A stretch of DNA of 64,000 nt from JAKAGZ01 sp963748105 (GTDB lineage Bacteria > Bacteroidota > Ignavibacteria > Ignavibacteriales > Ignavibacteriaceae), in NCBI GenBank assembly GCA_963748105.1, contig CAVVHP010000016.1, positions 62,001 to 126,000 of the forward strand. The letters are read 5' to 3'. The notes under the pieces are model-generated. The model made no database searches and was not told the origin of the DNA. It saw only the letters and a program-made list of their open reading frames with translations. The position numbers were made by a program, and so were the translations under genes. Each line of letters starts with the position of its first letter. The first letter of the stretch is position 1. Positions 52,122-60,610 of this stretch are shown piece after piece.

Positions 52122-52700
52122 TTAATTTTGTTCTTTATTGTCGTCTTTCTTTTCTGCCGCTTTAGCTTTTGCAGCTGCTTCGGCCGCGGCAGCTTTCTGT
52201 GCAGCTTTTTCCGCTTCTAATTTTTCGTAATTAATTTTCTTTTGTACTCTTTCGTCAGGAGTCAGAGTTGCAAAATCATATAGAAGATTTTCTCTTTCGT
52301 ATTCCGAGAATTCATATACATCCGTCATATAGATACATTCTGTCGGGCAGGGGAAAACACAGAGCTGGCAATAGCAGCATTTTGCTATGTCAATATCAAA
52401 TTTGGTAACCCAGAGCGCTTTCTTCTTGCCATTTGAAGTCTTGCCGAGGTCCTCTTCAGGTAAACTTTTCACAGTTTCAATTTCAATGCAGTTAACCGGG
52501 CAAGCTCTTGCGCACTGATCGCAGCCTATACAGTCATCCATATTTACATAGAGCCTGTTTCGTTCTCTTTCAGGCAGATCAAGTTTAACATCGGGATATT
52601 GGATAGTAACCGAGGGAACAAACATATGTTTCCATGTTACACTCATTCCGATGAAGATCGTTGAAATTGCACTCCAGATATTATTGAGATATTCTTTCAT
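52122..52700 (-). CDS. nuoI: NADH-quinone oxidoreductase-type complex, subunit I, with Ala/Lys-rich tail
   Basis: 192 residues. Two [4Fe-4S] motifs, CIGCDQCARACPVNC and CCYCQLCVFPCPTEC, carry clusters N6a and N6b in the peripheral arm. An unusual C-terminal extension of about 40 residues after position 150 consists of Ala, Lys and Glu (AEKAAQKAAAAEAAAKA), probably a helix that may contact other parts or a soluble electron donor; this is inference. Confidence 0.95.
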   Translation of the reverse strand: MKEYLNNIWSAISTIFIGMSVTWKHMFVPSVTIQYPDVKLDLPERERNRLYVNMDDCIGCDQCARACPVNCIEIETVKSLPEEDLGKTSNGKKKALWVTKFDIDIAKCCYCQLCVFPCPTECIYMTDVYEFSEYERENLLYDFATLTPDERVQKKINYEKLEAEKAAQKAAAAEAAAKAKAAEKKDDNKEQN

Positions 52701-52738
52701 AATTTTACAAGATAGTAATCAAACCGACTATTATAAGA

Positions 52739-53779
52739 TTAACGAACGCAATTGGGAATTAAATATTTCCAGCAGACTGCCATTAGCTGATCAACTCTCA
52801 GTCTTGGAAGTGTCCATCTGAGCCACATCTGTACAAATACAAAGAAGACGCCTTTAACAGTAAACCAGAAAAACTGTTCAATTGGTACAAGCCAATGAGC
52901 GCCTAAAGTGTTGCCCAGGTAACCGAAAGGAGATTGATAACCGCCGAAAAACAGTGTAGCTACTATTGCAGAAACAGCAAACATATTTGCGTATTCAGCC
53001 AAAAAGAAGATTGAAAATTTCATTCCGGAATATTCTGTGTGGTAACCGGAAACCAGTTCTGATTCCGCTTCGGGAATATCAAATGGAGTTCTGTTTACTT
53101 CTGCAAGCGTGCTTATGTAGATAACAAAAAAACCGATTATCATAAACGGAAGCAGAAGGAATTTCTCCAGGCCTAAACCGGGTCCGCCAAATATCATCCA
53201 GTTCCAGAAATAACCTGTCTGCATCTGGCTCAATGTTTCCAGATTCATCGTGCCTGTAATCATAATCAGGGAAAGTACGACGAGTAGTGTTGGAATTTCA
53301 TAACTGATTATCTGTGCGGCAGATCTCATTGCACCGAGCAAGGTATATTTATTATTTGATGCCCACCCTGACATTAAAATCCCGGCTACTACAAGTCCTG
53401 TTGCAGCAATTATATAAATTATTCCGAGGTCTAAATTTGACCCTATATAAGCACTTGAGAAGGGAATTGCGGCAAAGGCGGCGTAACTTCCGGCAAACAC
53501 AACTACCGGTGCAAGGTTAAATAACGGCCTGTCATTCGGTGTTGCAACTATATCTTCTTTCTGAAGAAGTTTTAAAAGATCGGCAATTGTCTGAAGGACA
53601 CCGTGCCAGCCGACCCTCATTGGTCCAAGTCTGTCCTGCATATGAGCCGAAACTTTTCTTTCCATATATACCGCAACCAGTACAAACGGTAAAATGAAAA
53701 ATAGGAGAGGGAGTGCCCCTGAAATTATATATCCGATAATCTGGTTATTGAATAAATTTGAGAAAAATTGGTATATCAT
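52739..53779 (-). CDS. nuoH: NADH-quinone oxidoreductase-type complex, subunit H
   Basis: 346 residues, eight transmembrane helices; forms the quinone entry chamber. Motifs VYMERKVSAHMQDRLGPMRVGWHGVLQ and the acidic loop EVNRTPFDIPEAESELVSGYHTEYSGM are intact, as is MWLRWTLPRLRVDQLM. Overlaps nuoD by 4 bases. Confidence 0.97.
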   Translation of the reverse strand: MIYQFFSNLFNNQIIGYIISGALPLLFFILPFVLVAVYMERKVSAHMQDRLGPMRVGWHGVLQTIADLLKLLQKEDIVATPNDRPLFNLAPVVVFAGSYAAFAAIPFSSAYIGSNLDLGIIYIIAATGLVVAGILMSGWASNNKYTLLGAMRSAAQIISYEIPTLLVVLSLIMITGTMNLETLSQMQTGYFWNWMIFGGPGLGLEKFLLLPFMIIGFFVIYISTLAEVNRTPFDIPEAESELVSGYHTEYSGMKFSIFFLAEYANMFAVSAIVATLFFGGYQSPFGYLGNTLGAHWLVPIEQFFWFTVKGVFFVFVQMWLRWTLPRLRVDQLMAVCWKYLIPNCVR

Positions 53780-54891
53780 CTGTCTACCTCTCCGAGTACA
53801 ATATCAATACTTCCAAGAATTGTAATAACATCTGCAACTAATAGATTTTTGCAAAGTTCATTTATTACTGCAAGGTTAACAAAAGAAGGTCCCCTTACTT
53901 TTATTCTGAATGGATTTGGCGTTCCGTTACTCATAATGAAATAACCAAGTTCACCACGGGGATTTTCCACTCTCGAATAAACCTGTCCAACAGGCGGTTT
54001 AATTCTTTTTGGAATAGCAGATGTAACATCACCTTCAGGTATTTGGGCAATTGCCTGATCAATTATTTTCAGGCTTTCTTCCATTTCAAGAACACGGACA
54101 AAATATCTGTCCCAGCTATCCCCAACAGTTCCCATTCTTCCTTCACCTACAGGTATATCAAAATCAAAATTATCATATACTGAATAAGGATCGTCTCTTC
54201 TCAAATCCCACTTCATTCCTGAGGCGCGAAGCATTGGACCGGTGATTCCATAATTAACTGCAACATCTTTTTTAAGAATACCAACATTTGCTGTACGCTC
54301 AATAAATATTTTGTTGTAGCTTAAAAGATCATTCAGTTCTTTAATTTTCGGACGGAAATAATCAATAAATTCTTTTGTGAGTCTTAAAAAGTCAGGATGA
54401 AGATCATGTGAAACACCACCGACCCAGATATAATTATAGAGTAATCTTGCACCACAGGTCATTTCATAAAGGCTGAGTATTTTTTCACGGTCACGGAAAC
54501 AGAAGAGGAAAGGAGTAAATGCTCCAATATCAGCTCCGTATGTTCCGATAGCAACAAGATGAGAGGCAATTCGCTGAAGTTCACCCATAATTACTCTGAT
54601 ATATTCCACTCTTTCAGGTACTTCGATGTTTAATAATTTTTCAACTGCAATTGCATATCCGAATTCATTATACATTGACGCAAGGTAGTCCATCCTGTCA
54701 GTGTAAGGGATAACCTGTGGATAAGTCATTGCTTCAGCGTGTTTTTCAAAACACCTGTGAAGATAGCCGATGTGCGGAACTACATTTACAATTAATTCTC
54801 CCTCAAGCTGGAGCTCAAGCCTCAACACTCCGTGAGTGGAGGGGTGTTGAGGGCCCATATTAAGGATCATTTCTTCTGTTTTAAGAGCCAT
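53776..54891 (-). CDS. nuoD: NADH-quinone oxidoreductase-type complex, subunit D
   Basis: 371 residues; 49-kDa-type subunit lining the quinone site. GPQHPSTHGVLRL supplies the conserved quinone-site His, and EKHAEAMTYPQVIPYTDRMDYLASMYNE and the C-terminal DIVLGEVDR are present. Not fused with NuoC. 22 bases after nuoC. Confidence 0.97.
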   Translation of the reverse strand: MALKTEEMILNMGPQHPSTHGVLRLELQLEGELIVNVVPHIGYLHRCFEKHAEAMTYPQVIPYTDRMDYLASMYNEFGYAIAVEKLLNIEVPERVEYIRVIMGELQRIASHLVAIGTYGADIGAFTPFLFCFRDREKILSLYEMTCGARLLYNYIWVGGVSHDLHPDFLRLTKEFIDYFRPKIKELNDLLSYNKIFIERTANVGILKKDVAVNYGITGPMLRASGMKWDLRRDDPYSVYDNFDFDIPVGEGRMGTVGDSWDRYFVRVLEMEESLKIIDQAIAQIPEGDVTSAIPKRIKPPVGQVYSRVENPRGELGYFIMSNGTPNPFRIKVRGPSFVNLAVINELCKNLLVADVITILGSIDIVLGEVDR

Positions 54892-54913
54892 AGAGTATGT
54901 TCAATATTTTAAA

Positions 54914-55444
54914 TTAATATGGTACCTTCATTCCCTGGTAAAATTCAGGACTCCTGTAATCTTTTCTTAAAGGATAGCCTGCATCCCAGTCGTAAGGCAT
55001 TAATATTCTTCTCAGATCCGGATGGTTCAAAAATTTAATTCCAACCAGGTCGTATGCTTCTCTTTCGTGCCAGTCTGCACACTTCCAGATTTCATAAACT
55101 GAAGCTACTTCAGCATTTTCTCGTGGTGCAGAAACTTTTAATGTCAGCTTATGTTTTAGTGAAGTTGATTCAAGATGATAGAAAACACTTAGTGTTCCGC
55201 CTGTTATAGTTAAATTACCTTCTTCATCTTTTGTACTGTCACCATTTGCGTCATCAACACCTGATAAATTCATCAGGCTATCAAATTTTAATTCGTCGGT
55301 TTCTGCCAGATATTTACAAATCTTATCAAGCTCAAGCGGGTTTACTGAAATGAATGCTTCAACAGGTTGATCTGCTTTAAGCTCAATAATAGCTTCACCA
55401 AACTTTTCTTTTAAAAGGTTAAATATTTCTTCTGTGTTTTTCAT
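54914..55444 (-). CDS. nuoC: NADH-quinone oxidoreductase-type complex, subunit C
   Basis: 176 residues; 30-kDa-type subunit. The family signature CADWHEREAYDLVGIKFLNHPDLRRILMPYDWDAGYPLRKDY is visible near residues 125-168. It overlaps nuoB by 4 bases. Confidence 0.96.
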   Translation of the reverse strand: MKNTEEIFNLLKEKFGEAIIELKADQPVEAFISVNPLELDKICKYLAETDELKFDSLMNLSGVDDANGDSTKDEEGNLTITGGTLSVFYHLESTSLKHKLTLKVSAPRENAEVASVYEIWKCADWHEREAYDLVGIKFLNHPDLRRILMPYDWDAGYPLRKDYRSPEFYQGMKVPY

Positions 55445-55932
55445 GCTGATTTTTTTACAAGTGATTCGTTACGAATTTTTTCCTGTAGTTTCAAAAGTCC
55501 TTCTAACAATGCTTCGGGGCGGGGAGGACAACCCGGTACATAAACATCAACAGGAATTACCCTGTCAACCCCTTTCAGAACGTGATAGCCGTGCTCCCAG
55601 TAAGGTCCGCCGCAGTTTGAGCAGCTTCCCATCGAAATAACATACTTAGGGTCAGGCATTTGTTCGTAAAGTCTTTTAATCCTGATCGCCATTTTTAAAG
55701 TGACGGTTCCGGAAATAATAATTGCATCACATTGCCTGGGTGATGGGCGGGGAATCACGCCAAATCGGTCAAAATCGTAATGAGAGGCAGAAGTTGCCAT
55801 CATTTCTATAGCACAGCAGGCAAGCCCGAAACTCATCTGCCAGAGTGATGAAAGTCTTGCCCAGTTAAGCAGATCCCCAACTTTTGTTATTACTATGTTT
55901 TCATCATTAAATTGTTTATCCAATAATCCCAT
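55441..55932 (-). CDS. nuoB: NADH-quinone oxidoreductase-type complex, subunit B
   Basis: 163 residues; carries the terminal cluster N2. The tandem-Cys motif FGLACCAIEMM and the further ligands in MGSCSNCGGPY and PGCPPRPEALLEGL are present. Hands electrons to quinone at the NuoB/D/H junction. Confidence 0.97.
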   Translation of the reverse strand: MGLLDKQFNDENIVITKVGDLLNWARLSSLWQMSFGLACCAIEMMATSASHYDFDRFGVIPRPSPRQCDAIIISGTVTLKMAIRIKRLYEQMPDPKYVISMGSCSNCGGPYWEHGYHVLKGVDRVIPVDVYVPGCPPRPEALLEGLLKLQEKIRNESLVKKSA

Positions 55933-55938
55933 AATAAC

Positions 55939-56370
55939 TCAGGCCTCTGTTTTTACTGTTTGATTTTCGGGTTTATTACTAGAATCCTTCAACGAAGGAA
56001 TTGTTAATGCGGGGCGTGCCCATTCAAGATCTCCCTTGCGCCATTCGTACACCATTCCCAGCCCAAGCATTATTAAGAAGATAGCACCGACCAGGAATCC
56101 GCTTAATCCAAAATTTTTGTAAACCATAGCCCAGGGAATAAGCAATACCACCTCAACATCAAAAATCAGGAATATAAGAGCAACTACATAGAACCTGATG
56201 TTGAACTTTACCCACGGTGAGCCTTCTGCATCTTCACCGCATTCATAAGTCATTACTTTTTCTTTGGTTTTTCTATTAGGACGGAGCAATTGTGCAACAA
56301 ATACAACAACTACTACAAATAGGATTGCGACTAGGAAGAAAATGAAAATTTTGCCGAATTCTGTTAACAT
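55939..56370 (-). CDS. nuoA: NADH-quinone oxidoreductase-type complex, subunit A
   Basis: 143 residues, three transmembrane helices with the conserved YECGEDAEGSPWVKFNIRFYVVALIFLIFDVEV. First gene of an 11-gene nuoABCDHIJKLMN operon with no nuoE, F or G in the window, so the electron donor may be a ferredoxin or other carrier, or the module lies elsewhere. Confidence 0.97.
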   Translation of the reverse strand: MLTEFGKIFIFFLVAILFVVVVVFVAQLLRPNRKTKEKVMTYECGEDAEGSPWVKFNIRFYVVALIFLIFDVEVVLLIPWAMVYKNFGLSGFLVGAIFLIMLGLGMVYEWRKGDLEWARPALTIPSLKDSSNKPENQTVKTEA

Positions 56371-56807
56371 ATTATGTTTTTTTAGTGTATAATATTTTTG
56401 TTACTGCTTTTTATAAGAAATCAAATAATTTAATTTCTTTTAACTTTTTCCAATTTTCTAAATCGTACTCTTATTAACAATATACATACCAATCTGTTTT
56501 TATATGCATTATTTCACCATTTTGCCATATATTTATATATTTCAGCGTTTAATTTATCAAGTTTAAGAATTCAAACTTTTTTCTTTTAATTTATTTCCTA
56601 AGACTGAGAAATAACTTAATTAAAAATTTTGAAAACGCCCAAATAAAAAGTGAAAAATATTCTATAAGTTATTTGATCTAACATTTTATTAAATAGATTT
56701 AACAAAATGCTTGTTATATGATTTTGAAATCATGTTGAAACTAATTGGTCTAAATTGATTATAACTACTATAAAAACTATATTTCATAATAATTTATCTG
56801 TTGTATA
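56371..56807. other. 437-base divergent intergenic region between nuoA and alr
   Basis: Very AT-rich; it should hold the promoters for the nuo operon and for the alr operon. I find no RNA gene, repeat copy or clear operator. A loose sigma-70-like or Bacteroidota-like match could be drawn in several places, so none is called. Confidence 0.5.
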
Positions 56808-57935
56808 ATGCATCCTTCTTATGCGGTAATAAATCTTTCTAAGTTGAAATACAACTTTTACAATATTAGAAAGAAGACTAAAAATGTTAAAATAATGGCA
56901 GTAGTTAAAGCCGATGCATATGGTCACGGTATGACTGAAACTGCCAGATTTCTGAATTCACTGGGAAAAAAAGCGCCGGAATATTTTGCAGTTGCATTTC
57001 CTGATGAAGGAGTGATATTAAGAAATTCCAACATTAAAAAACCAATCCTAGTATTTGAACCATTTGTAAAAGATCAGGTAGAAGATCTATATAAGTATAA
57101 ACTTATTGCTACAGTTTTTTCAGAAAAACATCTAAAAATTCTGAAGGACGGGTATAAAAAGCATGGAAATGGAAAGACAAAAAAAATAAAGGTTCATATA
57201 AAGATTGATACAGGAATGAACAGGCTTGGAATTTACCATTCTTCAGCACTTGAGTTTATTAAACGGGTAAGCGAAGATAAAATTTTTGAAATTGATGGAA
57301 TTTATACCCACTTTGCAAATTCAGAGGAGAAAGATAAAAGTTTTCCAAGGCTTCAAACGAAGAGAATGATTGACCTTATTGATTCTTTGAAGCAGAATAA
57401 AATAAAATATGGACTGGTTCACGCAGCAAATTCGGGTGCAGTACTTGATTTACATGAAGCGTATTTTGATATGGTGCGACCGGGTATTTTAATGTTTGGT
57501 TATTATCCATCAAAAACAACAACCAGGTCAATAAAACTGGAACCGGTAATGTCTATAATTTCACACGTTAGTTCTATTAAACTTTTACGTGTAGGAGATA
57601 CGGTTGGATACGGCAGAAATTTTTTAGCTAAAAAAGAGACAAATATAATTTCTGTCCCACTTGGCTATGCTGATGGATTTTACAGAGCTTTGTCCGGCAA
57701 GGCAAAAGCAATAATAAAAGGGAAATTATATCCCCAGATAGGAAATGTTTCAATGGATAGAATTACATTTGATATTGGAAATGATAAGATTAAGTTTGGT
57801 GAGAAAGTGACAATATTAGGTAAAGATAATAAACAAGAAATTACTGCCTGGGACTGGTGTGATATTCTTAATACAATACCTTATGAAATAATTTGCGGAT
57901 TTAAAAACAGGATTGAAAGAGTATATAAAGACTAA
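56808..57935 (+). CDS. alr: Alanine racemase
   Basis: Pyridoxal-phosphate enzyme interconverting L- and D-alanine for peptidoglycan. The PLP Lys is in AVVKADAYGHG near residue 33; the second catalytic base Tyr is in VGYGRNF and the NVSMDR motif follows. 375 residues, normal length. It is followed without gap by an unknown gene and then manC-like and rpiB-like genes, a cell-envelope flavoured operon. Confidence 0.95.
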   Translation: MHPSYAVINLSKLKYNFYNIRKKTKNVKIMAVVKADAYGHGMTETARFLNSLGKKAPEYFAVAFPDEGVILRNSNIKKPILVFEPFVKDQVEDLYKYKLIATVFSEKHLKILKDGYKKHGNGKTKKIKVHIKIDTGMNRLGIYHSSALEFIKRVSEDKIFEIDGIYTHFANSEEKDKSFPRLQTKRMIDLIDSLKQNKIKYGLVHAANSGAVLDLHEAYFDMVRPGILMFGYYPSKTTTRSIKLEPVMSIISHVSSIKLLRVGDTVGYGRNFLAKKETNIISVPLGYADGFYRALSGKAKAIIKGKLYPQIGNVSMDRITFDIGNDKIKFGEKVTILGKDNKQEITAWDWCDILNTIPYEIICGFKNRIERVYKD

Positions 57936-58814
57936 ATGGATTTTGTAAAACAATATATTGTACAGAGTATTTCTGCTGCTTCAAATAATCTGAGGCTAAG
58001 TACTCAAAAAATTGAAGTAGTTGCTTTACTACGGGAATGTATTGTTAAGTCAGAAAATCTTGAAGAAGACATTAAGCAAATGAAAAAAATTACAGAGCTT
58101 TCAACTCTGGCAATCAGGCTTAATGAAATTTATAAATATCTAAAAAGTAATCAGGTTGATCTGTTAAAATTATCTGAAAAATTTAAGGAACACAGCCAAT
58201 ACCTTATTAAAGATTTAAATGCAATGCTGGAAACAGTAACTCCGGCTGTATTTAAAGCGGCATTAGACAAAATGGGAAACCAGAATATCCAGGCAAAATT
58301 GGAAGAAAGGAAAGAAGACTCAAACGAAATAAATGTGGACCTTTCTAAAAGAGAGAAAGAATCGAAAGTATTTGAAAAATCAGAAACAGAAATTCTTAAA
58401 GAAAAAATTATTATGGAAGAAGACAAAGATGAGGAGGATGTTTTCTTTCAGAATTATGAAGCGGAAGTTTTAAAACCAATAAAGCCGATTGACGCAATGC
58501 TTAAAAAGCTTGCGGAGAATGAAGTAAATACTGATCAACTAAATAGTTTTGCTAAAACCATGAAAATAAACGGTGAGCTTTCTGCAAAAATAGGATTTGA
58601 TATTATTGCTAATATGCATAGCATTATAGCAAAAGCGTTTCAGCTTATAAAAACACGTGAACTTATGCCGGGAAGAGAAGTAATTGAATCGATGAGAGCT
58701 TGTCTTATTGTTATAGTTGCTGTTGTAAGAGGGAAAGAAGTGGATATTACTAACTACCTTAACCGTGCTGAAGAGTTCGGGAGAGAAATTCAAACTATTA
58801 AAATTAAAGGTTAA
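57936..58814 (+). CDS. Unknown helical protein downstream of alr
   Basis: 292 residues starting at the base after the alr stop and ending 3 bases before the next gene, so firmly operon-bound. An N-terminal helical domain (about 1-115), a charged Glu/Lys/Ser-rich linker (about 118-165) and a C-terminal helical domain (about 180-290) can be seen. There is no signal peptide, membrane helix or catalytic motif. I do not recognise the family; the layout suggests a scaffold or regulatory protein, which is inference. Confidence 0.75.
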   Translation: MDFVKQYIVQSISAASNNLRLSTQKIEVVALLRECIVKSENLEEDIKQMKKITELSTLAIRLNEIYKYLKSNQVDLLKLSEKFKEHSQYLIKDLNAMLETVTPAVFKAALDKMGNQNIQAKLEERKEDSNEINVDLSKREKESKVFEKSETEILKEKIIMEEDKDEEDVFFQNYEAEVLKPIKPIDAMLKKLAENEVNTDQLNSFAKTMKINGELSAKIGFDIIANMHSIIAKAFQLIKTRELMPGREVIESMRACLIVIVAVVRGKEVDITNYLNRAEEFGREIQTIKIKG

Positions 58815-58817
58815 AAA

Positions 58818-59888
58818 TTGATGAAGATTTATGCTGTAATAATGGCCGGTGGTGTTGGGTCAAGGTTCTGGCCAAGAAGTACAGAAAAAACACCAAAGCA
58901 ATTGTTAAAAATCTTTGGTGAAAATACAATGATTCAGGATACAGTTAACAGATTAAAAGGGCTGGTTGAACCTGGGAACATATTTGTTATTACTAATAAA
59001 ATTCAAAGACCCGAAATTATCAACCAGCTACAGGATGTACCGGATGAAAATATTATTGAAGAACCATTCGGAAGAAATACAGCCGCCTGTATTGGGCTTG
59101 CTTCGGTTATTATTCAGCAAAAAACTCAGGATGGCGTTACAATAATTCTACCGGCAGATCATATTATTACTGAAAAAGAGGAATTTCATAAGACATTAAA
59201 AAATGCTGCCGAGTTTGCCTATAATTCCAAAGGACTGGTTACAATAGGAATTAAGCCAAGCAGACCGGAAACCGGTTATGGATATATTCAGGTGGATGAA
59301 AAAAAAGTAAGCGACAATATTTATAACGTGCTCACATTTGCTGAAAAGCCTAATTATGCTACTGCGGTACGTTTTATTAAAAGTGGTGATTTCTTCTGGA
59401 ACAGCGGAATGTTTATATGGAGAGTTGATTCCATCCTTGAAGAAATTGATATGTACATGCCTGAGCTCGGGGAAGGATTAAATAAGATTAAAAAAGATTT
59501 AGACAAACCGGATTTACCTGAAATAGTTACAAGTATTTATGGCCAGCTCAGGAGTATCTCTATAGACTACGGAATAATGGAAAAATCCAATAGAGTCTAT
59601 TTAACTAAAGGTACTTTTGCCTGGAGTGATGTTGGTAGTTGGGAAGAAGTTTATAACCTATCTTCAAAAGATGAGCACGGGAATTCTAAAATCGGTAATG
59701 TTTATAGTGAAATGGTTGTCGATAGTTATATCTATTCCCCGGATAAATTTACAGCTGTTGTTGGAGTTGATAATCTAATAATCATAAATAGTGAAGATGC
59801 ACTGTTAATTTGCCGTAGAGATCAAAGCCAGAATGTGAAGAAAATTGTCGAACATCTTAAAGTGAACAAGCTAAATAAATATTTATAG
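58818..59888 (+). CDS. manC: Mannose-1-phosphate guanylyltransferase
   Basis: Makes GDP-mannose from mannose 1-phosphate and GTP for glycans. The nucleotide-binding motif MAGGVGSRFWPRSTEKTPKQ opens the protein; EEPFGRNTAACIGLAS, LPADHII and FAEKPNYATAVRF with WNSGMFIWR are the other family blocks. 356 residues, the short form without the C-terminal isomerase domain. Confidence 0.92.
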   Translation: MMKIYAVIMAGGVGSRFWPRSTEKTPKQLLKIFGENTMIQDTVNRLKGLVEPGNIFVITNKIQRPEIINQLQDVPDENIIEEPFGRNTAACIGLASVIIQQKTQDGVTIILPADHIITEKEEFHKTLKNAAEFAYNSKGLVTIGIKPSRPETGYGYIQVDEKKVSDNIYNVLTFAEKPNYATAVRFIKSGDFFWNSGMFIWRVDSILEEIDMYMPELGEGLNKIKKDLDKPDLPEIVTSIYGQLRSISIDYGIMEKSNRVYLTKGTFAWSDVGSWEEVYNLSSKDEHGNSKIGNVYSEMVVDSYIYSPDKFTAVVGVDNLIIINSEDALLICRRDQSQNVKKIVEHLKVNKLNKYL

Positions 59889-59903
59889 GATATTTTTCAT
59901 TAG

Positions 59904-60551
59904 ATGAAAAAGTTAATTACTGAACCCGATATTATTAAATTTTCTAAGGAAGGGGGCGAAATTCTTCCTATCGGGGCGGATGATTTATTAACTCCCGGTG
60001 CGAAAGACAGGATAAAGCAACTTGGAATAAAAATTATTTCAAAAGAAGAAGCTGAAAAAATATCGGCAGGGGATCAGGGAATTATTAAAACACTAATTTC
60101 AAAAAGTGTTGCTATTGGCGGTGATCATACCGGATTCAAATTAAAAAATATTCTTGCCAAAATATTAACGGAAAAAGGTTTTAATATTACTGATGTTGGG
60201 ACATTCGATGAAAATTCGTGTGATTTTCCGGATTTTGCTTATGCAGTTGCGAAAAAAGTAAAAGAAAGAAGTGTGGACTGGGGAATTATTATTGATGCAA
60301 CGGGTAATCCTTCAGCAATTACTGCAAATAAATTAAAAGGAATTCGTGCTGCTACGTGCTACAATGAATTTACAGCAAAAAGTGCAAGGGAGCACAATAA
60401 TGCAAATATACTTGTATTGGGTGCAAAGGCAATTGGTGAAGAAACTGCCAAATCTATAATGGAGGTTTGGCTGAAAACAAACTTTGGTGGGGGGAGACAT
60501 CAGAGAAGATTGAATAAGATTACTGAAATTGAAAACGGTAAGGAAAGCTAA
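59904..60551 (+). CDS. RpiB/LacAB-family protein with N-terminal extension and no catalytic cysteine
   Basis: 215 residues. Residues 68-205 are an RpiB fold: DHTGFKLK (Asp74-His75), DFPDFAYAVA, HNNANILVLGAKAIG and the phosphate-binding GGRHQ (196-200) are conserved. Where RpiB has the catalytic Cys of CGTGxG, the sequence is IIDATGNPSAITAN, so Asp131 replaces Cys and the glycine loop is altered; the Glu used by actinobacterial RpiB is missing as well. A 65-residue N-terminal extension contains LLTPGAKDRIKQLGI, resembling the TP-x-A-x-D segments of some microcompartment-linked enzymes. Isomerase activity is doubtful. Confidence 0.8.
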   Translation: MKKLITEPDIIKFSKEGGEILPIGADDLLTPGAKDRIKQLGIKIISKEEAEKISAGDQGIIKTLISKSVAIGGDHTGFKLKNILAKILTEKGFNITDVGTFDENSCDFPDFAYAVAKKVKERSVDWGIIIDATGNPSAITANKLKGIRAATCYNEFTAKSAREHNNANILVLGAKAIGEETAKSIMEVWLKTNFGGGRHQRRLNKITEIENGKES

Positions 60552-60567
60552 AATTTTAATTTATATC

Positions 60568-60599
60568 ATTCGGGGAAAAGTTCAGAGCTTCCCCCGAAT
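60568..60599. terminator. Hairpin between converging rpiB-like and octahaem cytochrome genes
   Basis: ATTCGGGG (60568-60575) and CCCCGAAT (60592-60599) form an 8-bp stem that extends with AAG/CTT inside. It lies in the 59-base gap between convergent stop codons, so it likely serves both directions, although neither side has a strong T tract. Confidence 0.6.
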
Positions 60600-60610
60600 T
60601 TCCCAATTAT

